DNA of 64,000 nucleotides from Apium graveolens. Taxonomy: Eukaryota; Streptophyta; Magnoliopsida; Apiales; Apiaceae. Shown one piece after another: positions 58,801 through 64,000 of the stretch. The DNA is taken from contig NC_133647.1 of assembly GCF_009905375.1 (NCBI RefSeq), positions 47,054,506-47,118,505 of the forward strand, given 5' to 3'. The notes under the pieces were generated by a model. The model was not told the origin of the DNA and made no database searches. It saw only the letters and a program-made list of their open reading frames with translations. Position 1 is the stretch's first letter. The number at the start of each line of letters is the position of its first letter. The translations under genes and the position numbers were made by a program.

Positions 58801-59514
58801 CAGGTCGTTAAAGTACCTTTTTGCAACCTTAAAAGGTGGGGTTTGAGTGCTGACTAACTGGGGTTCAGCAGTACAATACGTATAAATAAGTTGACAGAAT
58901 CTAGCAAAATAAACAACATCTCGATCCTCTGTCATCCTATCCCCAATAAAACCAATTATTCCAGTTGCAAAATCAAAATGAGTTTGATGGATAATAGCAT
59001 ACCCGATGTGCTGACTCAGAATTGGGATGACATCAAAATTTGAACACTTGTTGCCAAAAGCCTTGGTGATGCAATCGAAGAAGAAACTCCATTCTCTTCT
59101 GATATTAGCCCGTTTCAACTGCCCAAGTTTCGTCAGACTCTTTTCATATCCCAAATCAGTCATTAACCTCCGAAGTTCTGATTCCTCTGGTATAGAGAAA
59201 GTGCAATCTTCTGGAAGATGTAATGCCCTTCGTACTGTACCAGGAGTAACTACATAGGAAGAATCACCCACTTGGAAGATAATACTGGGAGTTCCTCGTT
59301 TACCACCATCATCATGAACTCCAGTCCTCCAGAACCGCAGAACTTGTTGACTTGAAAATAATTCAGGCTGAGTTAAGGCGTACCCAACCTCACTATGTGC
59401 AAGAAGATCTTGCACAAAATGCAATTCAGATGGAGCTTCAGCATGATCAAGAATTGCAGCATAGTTGTTTGGAACAAACTTTGCTCCATCAATGATTAAA
59501 TCCTTTGGTGCCAT
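55807..59514 (-). CDS. Sirevirus 4 env-like ORF, intact (1235 aa)
   Basis: A single open frame between pol and the 3' LTR. I start it at MAPKDLIIDG (59514), seven codons inside the longest frame, because Sirevirus 2's counterpart also begins MAP and the context CACATGGCACC is good. N-terminal domain about 1-240 (RREWSFFFDCITKAFG, NKCSNFDVIPILSQHIGYAI), shared with Sirevirus 2. Residues about 270-600 are S/T/P/E-rich with KKRR-type basic clusters. A glutamine-rich coiled coil follows (EKQQAQIDQILTNQASQQSQ). The C-terminal domain has YHTYLKEYIMLYFMTDGRVYHIRQ, LRAAIFQTGKD and LKDVKRRMIDELRYAEK. There is no signal peptide, transmembrane span or furin-like site, so membrane fusion is doubtful. Nuclear or particle-associated roles are as likely. 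The name is positional only. Confidence 0.85.
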   Translation of the reverse strand: MAPKDLIIDGAKFVPNNYAAILDHAEAPSELHFVQDLLAHSEVGYALTQPELFSSQQVLRFWRTGVHDDGGKRGTPSIIFQVGDSSYVVTPGTVRRALHLPEDCTFSIPEESELRRLMTDLGYEKSLTKLGQLKRANIRREWSFFFDCITKAFGNKCSNFDVIPILSQHIGYAIIHQTHFDFATGIIGFIGDRMTEDRDVVYFARFCQLIYTYCTAEPQLVSTQTPPFKVAKRYFNDLINADTKKSMVRQLQIPQSVKQILVNADPATYKSVYSNVQPTHHNQNPSTSVPTSHYTQPTLRTYLKSYLSTSQTAQPFSSAPTVKPISSKPKRTKTVPQTSQKKRRITLRDETDSEDQVPSSESMINEAEKATSQKDSAIGGSRLLKRLRRMTVPATPNESKSTRKYKKQRAQRPVSDDEEEAAKEGDQESLISQDKEFAPVTSSPSTQSQESVSDKANSPSISLVDPGTSAEIDIQNLVVPEILFLEAPTANNPSTTPVTDAVQTPELSLTPSLHQDDDQILGEHQDMAVDQNLVSDQQLEDVEASIATHTVVLSEDTDSLSSDAANVEDTGEAATTVDADEAGPSGHTPPLTLPKSELLKEFVIRDAPVPWSETPAGQEWTKEWNSVSCVPNALHLAEHLTKADEMLNSDDFKTQLRVTALSTKHLQGLHSNTHAELHKIQENFIKQEQVWKLDKKKFFQPTIDRVAYIEKTQEKQQAQIDQILTNQASQQSQLTEIQTSVELLISLLLPADAKKGEKVIKSKCKINKSLQGKDDGKDDQGNSGMGSGHSQGRRFTSRQASHRTSSDTGKRISSAAGKRISSDELLDLDEEMSRQLFLQENPGMDLESLKEEEARLKSEKVTSKSEASGKKLLPKSKGIVIKERIHTEETLARSQPQIDPRSKGKEKVGEPIKPYVPPEEEKITDGKDNLALTSREVLKTTSDMAQVVQSQEIVSSDIQKKQVTSDSAQVNLISENKSKTLLPGFTKAKQTKSLKTTLSGFEARVVTGKEARDKTGLGSADERRVHNTTDDPTSLSEPGIGATPERLNQLESVQMVYHTYLKEYIMLYFMTDGRVYHIRQNAIPLKYFEELEHVLFLLQVDDRITETAANYLKEQIQRQKRLYSVKFDSRYVPKYRNHNGDIVDMKPNTAQIRTYLGIKGLEFNLESNKAYVIRLDRELGKAKINDLRAAIFQTGKDTAELKDVKRRMIDELRYAEKCLLKNYLRTTSDIREIRK

Positions 59515-59670
59515 GTGAAAAATATTGAAATTCAAGTATGCCTGTTATGTGTGTGAGATAATGTCTGTATGAAAAACCAACGTGAGAAAGAATGAGAAAG
59601 AGAGTAAAAGTAAGAAGAGAGATAAAGTATAAAGAAAATAAAAGATTAAAGAAATCTTCTCTCTGTTGTT

Positions 59671-59676
59671 CTTATA
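59671..59676 (-). promoter_or_regulatory. TATA-like box upstream of Sirevirus 4 env-like ORF
   Basis: Minus-strand CGAGTATAAGAAC lies about 158 bases before the ATG. It is followed by a C/T-rich leader (TTTATCTCTCTTCTTAC, CTCTCTTTCTCATTCTTTC). It is comparable in position and composition to 32057-32064 in Sirevirus 2. Confidence 0.4.
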
Positions 59677-60203
59677 CTCGAAGAAAAATGTTACCGTTGG
59701 ACACCTGTCAGACATGCAGTAATAACGGATAGTTACTGGGCTCGAGAAAACAGTAATCATGACTTACCCATTTTCCGAGTTTCAAGGAAAAACTGTTCCA
59801 TTTATCAAGGGAAACAATTCAAAGTTTAACCCGTTATCACTGATTGGATTATTTTGCACTGCAACATTAATATTCTGAAAATGAATCATGTTAAAAATGA
59901 CCGAGATAATTTCGATGAGTAAGTGCTGACAAAGAATCAGAACTTAAATCAGAACTTAAGACAAAATTTAAATGGTCATCAGAATATCAAGCAGGATTTA
60001 ACAACACACGATAAAATAACTCAGAGACAAAATCTTGAAGTAAAAACAGTTTTCATTAATATATCAAGTCAATACATAGATGAAATAGAAATTACATCAA
60101 TACAAGATTTTCCCTAAGCTTCTAATCCTAACGTCAACAGCTTTAGTCCTAGCTAAGAAGCCTGACAAAGCTGAGGATGAAGAAGAACAGGAAGAAGACG
60201 AGA

Positions 60204-60449
60204 TTAAGTCATCTTCCTCTTCCTATCTTCGACAAACAAGATGGCGAGTCGTATGATTCGCTCTTGCTGACGGATACGACGAAGGTGAAGGTCTCTTCGA
60301 ACGGCCACCAGATCACGTTTGATAACCTCTGGAAATTGAATCCAGAGATTGTGAGGGATGTTGGTGATAGGGTAGGGAGTTGGAATTCCATTCAAAAAGA
60401 CATGCACAGTCTCATCACCGTAATTGTAGAACCAGCCAAATTCAGCCAT
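60204..60449 (-). CDS. Small ORF (81 aa) in the Sirevirus 4 spacer
   Basis: Start MAEFGWFYNYGDETVHV at 60449 (context CACAAATGGCTGAA, a strong plant start), end EDRKRKMT. The N-terminal half is hydrophobic/aromatic (VFLNGIPTPYPITNIPHNLW), and the C-terminal half is very basic (KRDLVAVRRDLHLRRIRQQERI). No membrane span, and I do not recognise a family. Upstream lies TATATACACA at 60525-60530 with a 70-base leader. Downstream, TGATGTAATTTC and TATTAATGAAAA (about 60040-60110) look like a plant 3' UTR with poly(A) signals. The frame could be extended to 60491, but the inner ATG has the better context. It may be an element accessory gene or a captured host gene piece. Confidence 0.45.
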   Translation of the reverse strand: MAEFGWFYNYGDETVHVFLNGIPTPYPITNIPHNLWIQFPEVIKRDLVAVRRDLHLRRIRQQERIIRLAILFVEDRKRKMT

Positions 60450-60524
60450 TTGTGATAGTAAATGAAAAACAAGACTGAATTTGTGATACAAGTGTGATGA
60501 GAAGACTAATGTGAAGTGGTTGTG

Positions 60525-60530
60525 TATATA
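60525..60530 (-). promoter_or_regulatory. TATA box of the small ORF in the Sirevirus 4 spacer
   Basis: Minus-strand CCTATATACACAACC. The ATG follows 76 bases later, which would leave a leader of about 45 bases if transcription starts 30 bases downstream of the box. Confidence 0.4.
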
Positions 60531-61391
60531 GGCAAGAGAATGCCAGGAGACGCAAAGATATTTAATGCTGACAGGTAGAAGTAATTCTACCTCGTCTCCC
60601 TAGACTTTGAAAAAGAATAACAGTCATTGGAAAAGGAATGTGCACATGTAACAAGAGTGAACTGTTCAAGGACGAGTGCCATTATGTTTTAACCATAGAC
60701 TATTAATCTTCCACTTCAACATTTCGAAATTAATCTGAGACTGTTACCAAATTTTATTCACAGATAAGTCAAGTAAAGGGTTAGACTGAAAAATCAGAAC
60801 TTAGACCTATCCCAGAACTTAACAGTCATCAGAACATAATGTCTTAACTCGAACAAGGAATATCTATCTTAGTAAATACTCATACAAGTTCTTAGTTATG
60901 AACGTCAGAACTTAATCATCAGAACGTGTAACTAGAACTTGTCCTCAGAATTTGTGCAAAAATGACACAATGACTGTTTATCTAAAATAACATAGACCAC
61001 CACAGAAATTTCATCATTCATATGGAGTGATGTGTGTGTGCATTAAGCTAAATAACAGACAAAGAGTAAAGTCTGATTCACTTCAGTACATCTTAGAAAT
61101 AAGTCATAATTAAAATTTTGCTAAAGAGCTGTCATTATCCTGAAACCTACTGATAAATGAGTTCATGCATGAGTCCACCTCAACTGTTTTTGTGCTAATT
61201 TTATGCATCTTTTGAAATTCTATTTTACAGAGGCTTCTCAGTGTAAGTGAGTCACGACTGTTTATTAGAATTTATGCTATTATCAGAGTATTTCTCCAGT
61301 AATCATAGAGTGTGAAAAGTCACCAAGAAAATATTTTGCTTTTCTAATGCATATTTACTTAATACCAGCAATGCACTTGGGTCGTCCCTTT

Positions 61392-61393
<2 letters not shown>

Positions 61394-61432
<39 letters not shown>
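61394..61432 (+). repeat. 39-base T homopolymer (A run on the element's coding strand)
   Basis: An uninterrupted T run after CCTTTCA. No target-site duplication or retroposon body was recognised beside it. Length accuracy depends on sequencing. Confidence 0.9.
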
Positions 61433-61435
<3 letters not shown>

Positions 61436-61838
61436 CTAGATCTCAAAGGAGTACCTGATATTATTCTTTGATTATTGTTCTTCTTCTTTTGATAAGTGAG
61501 GTTTATCAGCACTTAGTACATTCAGCAGTTTTACTAGAATCAGAACTTAAACAGATGAGTTCAGTTATCAGAATTTGCTTGTGTCATAAGATTTCCACAG
61601 AAATAACTACTTCTTTCATGGGATCAGTTGTTTATTGAAGACTAGTAGGTCAGTATCTAGCACAGTTATCCTCATAGGATAGAATGATTACTTAAACAGA
61701 CATATCACTTATCAGAGTTTAGACACATATATCAGACAACAGTCAGTACTTGAAGACATTTATCAATTAATGCACAGAATACACAAAGAGATTAATTCTG
61801 TAAATACTGATCATAAAGTCTGATAACATAGAACAAGT

Positions 61839-64000
61839 TTAAGCAGATTTAGAGAAAGAACCTGAAATCATTCCAAGTTCATTTACCAATTTGGTAAAGG
61901 TAGCTTCACACAGTGGTTTTGTGAAGATATCTGCTACTTGTTGATCTGTGGGAACAAAATGCAATTCCACTGTACCTTCATCCACATGTTCCCTGATGAA
62001 ATGGTACCTGATGCTGATGTGCTTTGTCATAGAGTGTTGAACTGGATTACCTGTCATAGCAATAGCACTTTGATTATCACAGTAAATAGGGATTTTGAAA
62101 TATGTTAACCCATAATCCAGTAACTGATTCTTCATCCAGAGAATCTGTGCACAGCAGCTTCCTGCAGCAATATACTCTGCTTCTGCAGTTGATGTGGAAA
62201 TTGACTTTTGTTTCTTGCTATACCAAGAAACCAATCTGCCTCCAAGAAATTGGCAGCTTCCACTTGTGCTTTTCCTGTCAATTTTGCAACCTGCAAAATC
62301 TGCATCTGAGTAACCTATTAATTTAAAATCTGATTCTCTAGGATACCATAATCCTAGATCAGCTGTTCCTTTAAGATACTTAAAGATTCTTTTTACAGCT
62401 GTTAAGTGAGGTTCTCTTGGATCTGCTTGAAATCTTGCACAAAGACAGGTAGCAAACATGATATCTGGTCTACTAGCAGTTAGATAGAGAAGTGAGCCAA
62501 TCATACCTCTGTAATCAGTAATATCTACTGAATTACCAGTATCCTTATCCAGTTTTGTTGCAGTGGCCATGGGAGTGGATGCACTTGAACAGTCTTGCAT
62601 TCCAAACTTTTTCAGCAAGTTTCTGGTGTACTTAGATTGACAAATAAAAGTTCCTTCTTCACTCTGCTTGACTTGAAGGCCCAGAAAATAACTAAGTTCT
62701 CCCATCATACTCATCTGATATCTTGACTGCATTAGATTGGCAAACTTTTTGCAAAGTTTGTCATTTGGAGACCCAAAAATGATATCATCAACATAAATCT
62801 GGATCAAAAGTAAGTCCTTGCCATGGTTGAGATAGAACAATGTTTTGTCAATAGTTCCTCTGTTGAATCCACTTTCCAGAAGAAACTGAGCTAAAGTCTC
62901 ATACCATGCTCTAGGAGCTTGCTTAAGTCCATAAAGTGCTTTATCAAGCCTGTAGACATAATCTGGATGTTTGGAATCTACAAAGCCTGGAGGTTGTTCA
63001 ACATATACTTCCTCTTCCAATTCTCCATTGAGAAAAGCACTTTTCACATCCATTTGAAAGACAGTAAACTTTTTGTGAGCAGCATAAGCCATGAATATCC
63101 TTATGGCTTCTAACCTAGCAACTGGAGCAAATGTTTCATCATAGTCAATTCCCTCCTGTTGAGAATATCCTTTTGCAACCAGCCTTGCCTTGTTCCTTAC
63201 AATTATGCCATCACTGTCAGTTTTGTTTCTGAATACCCACTTTGTACCAATAACCGATCTATTCTTGGGTCTTGGCACTAAGGTCCAGACTTTGTTTCTT
63301 TCAAATTCATTCAACTCTTCCTGCATTGCTTGCACCCAATCAGCATCTTGAAGAGCTTCTTCCACTTTCTTTGGCTCAGACTGAGAGAGAAAAGAATTGT
63401 AAAGACATTCATTCGAAGTACCTGTTCTAGTTCTGACACCTGCCTCAGGATTTCCAATTATTAAATCAGGTGTATGTGATTTTGTCCACTTCCTTGCAGA
63501 TGGAAGATTTTCTCTAGAACTGGATGCTCCCCCATAATTCATGCTGTCTTCGATTTCATTTTCTGATGCTCCCCCTGAAACTATGCTCTCTGAGTTGGAT
63601 CCTTCAGTATTTAGATTTTCAGCACTGTCAGTACTTGGCTTATCAGAACTTGACGAATCAGAATTTGACGAGCCAGATGTATGTTCTGATGCTTCTTGAG
63701 ATGTGATAAAATCTTGAGTATGCTCCCCCTGCAATGGTGCATCTTCTTTTGACGTAGTCACCACAGTTTCAATAACATCAGAGTTTAATCCATCAGAATT
63801 TACAGTATCAGGACTTAGACTGTCAGGACTTGAGGTATCAGAATATGAATCTTCATTTTCAAATCTCAGCTTATCATGATCAATGCAATCTTCAAGTCCA
63901 GTGATCTTCTTGTCATCAAAAGAGACATTGATAGATTCCATGACCACTTTTGTTCTCAAATTATAGACTCTGAAGGCTTTTGTAGAAAGTGGATATCCTA
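61839..64000 (-). CDS. pol: Sirevirus 4 pol, C-terminal part (open to the window edge)
   Basis: The frame is open through 64000, starting within the integrase C-terminal region ([16 protein letters not shown]), so the visible 700-odd codons are the end of a longer polyprotein. Next comes an acidic S/D/E-rich spacer whose codons contain TCAGAACTTA-type words on the plus strand (63646-63850). RT then has [64 protein letters not shown] and YVDDIIFGS (about 62785). RNase H has [36 protein letters not shown] and [13 protein letters not shown]. All catalytic motifs look intact and there is no stop, so this part could be functional. Ends in a stop at 61839. Confidence 0.92.
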   Translation of the reverse strand, partial: GYPLSTKAFRVYNLRTKVVMESINVSFDDKKITGLEDCIDHDKLRFENEDSYSDTSSPDSLSPDTVNSDGLNSDVIETVVTTSKEDAPLQGEHTQDFITSQEASEHTSGSSNSDSSSSDKPSTDSAENLNTEGSNSESIVSGGASENEIEDSMNYGGASSSRENLPSARKWTKSHTPDLIIGNPEAGVRTRTGTSNECLYNSFLSQSEPKKVEEALQDADWVQAMQEELNEFERNKVWTLVPRPKNRSVIGTKWVFRNKTDSDGIIVRNKARLVAKGYSQQEGIDYDETFAPVARLEAIRIFMAYAAHKKFTVFQMDVKSAFLNGELEEEVYVEQPPGFVDSKHPDYVYRLDKALYGLKQAPRAWYETLAQFLLESGFNRGTIDKTLFYLNHGKDLLLIQIYVDDIIFGSPNDKLCKKFANLMQSRYQMSMMGELSYFLGLQVKQSEEGTFICQSKYTRNLLKKFGMQDCSSASTPMATATKLDKDTGNSVDITDYRGMIGSLLYLTASRPDIMFATCLCARFQADPREPHLTAVKRIFKYLKGTADLGLWYPRESDFKLIGYSDADFAGCKIDRKSTSGSCQFLGGRLVSWYSKKQKSISTSTAEAEYIAAGSCCAQILWMKNQLLDYGLTYFKIPIYCDNQSAIAMTGNPVQHSMTKHISIRYHFIREHVDEGTVELHFVPTDQQVADIFTKPLCEATFTKLVNELGMISGSFSKSA

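Larger units (their letters stand above)
59677..61838 (-). other. Sirevirus 4 spacer between pol and env-like ORF
   Basis: About 2.2 kb between the RNase H stop and the env-like leader, far longer than the 500 bases of Sirevirus 2. It holds repeated TCAGAACTTA words (exact at 59937 and 59949, and more near 60790, 60900 and 61535), a 39-base T run (61394-61432), and a small gene-like cassette at about 60040-60530 described separately. Confidence 0.7.

Noticed and set aside
55807..59514. Env-like ORF as a true viral envelope glycoprotein
   Set aside because: No signal peptide, hydrophobic membrane span or cleavage site can be seen. The name reflects position only.

Overview
The window looks like repeat-dense nuclear DNA of a flowering plant. 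Almost everything recognisable is LTR retrotransposon, nested several layers deep. There are two kinds of Ty1/copia (Sirevirus-type elements with an extra 3' 'env-like' ORF, and remnants of a second lineage with PPT-LTR signatures of the Tork/Angela/TAR kind) and at least three groups of Ty3/gypsy (Tekay/Del-like chromovirus relatives with very long LTRs, and a Tat-like group). The repeat families fit a core eudicot, probably an asterid. Apiaceae is a guess only. No complete host gene was found. Host-like sequence is confined to about 37.3-44.9 kb: decayed pieces of a pentatricopeptide (PPR) gene and of an RPA70-like single-strand DNA-binding protein.

Layout. 0-2 kb: a stack of LTR fragments (gypsy LTR inside a copia LTR, abutting a second gypsy LTR) that truncates a minus-strand Sirevirus (called X). 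2-13 kb: Sirevirus X, minus strand (pol 10.5-13.0 kb, env-like remains 2.2-8.7 kb). It is split by a 3.5 kb solo gypsy LTR with intact 5-bp target duplication and by a CACTA-like or unclassified insertion at 8.7-10.4 kb. 13.0-15.2 kb: a gypsy LTR followed by a copia 3' LTR. 15.2-19.2 kb: minus-strand Tekay-like element A, whose RT reads in frame into a copia RNase H end. 19.2-19.76 kb: a 5'-truncated solo LTR of the same family as the element at 55 kb. 19.76-26.1 kb: Tekay-like element B (protease, gag, an extra leader ORF, PBS and a long 5' LTR that holds a perfect 83-bp inverted repeat). 26.1-26.5 kb: gypsy LTR fragment. 26.5-37.1 kb: plus-strand Sirevirus 2 (gag, pol, env-like, 3' LTR), heavily mutated. 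37.1-44.9 kb: gag scrap plus host-like remnants. 44.9-64.0 kb: a five-layer nest: Sirevirus 0 (LTR and gag start), into it a Tat-like gypsy LTR and gag start, into that a gypsy LTR, into that nearly intact Sirevirus 3 (48.6-55.0 kb), into that minus-strand Sirevirus 4 (55.0 kb to beyond the window end).

How the genes work together: Sirevirus gag forms the particle. Pol supplies protease, integrase, reverse transcriptase and RNase H. The PBS pairs with initiator tRNA-Met, and a purine tract next to the 3' LTR primes plus-strand DNA. The env-like ORF has unknown function.

The most interesting observations are: family-specific 10-bp words (TCAACGGATG in Sireviruses 0/2/3, TCAGAACTTA in Sirevirus 4) seeded through LTR, gag, pol spacer and env-like regions alike; a TATA box plus pyrimidine-rich leader just upstream of the env-like ORF in two different Sirevirus families; a small promoter-ORF-3'UTR cassette inside Sirevirus 4; extra leader ORFs in two Tekay-like elements; and the perfect 83-bp hairpin. 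Everything rests on reading the sequence. No database search or alignment program was run, so family names and many boundaries are approximate.
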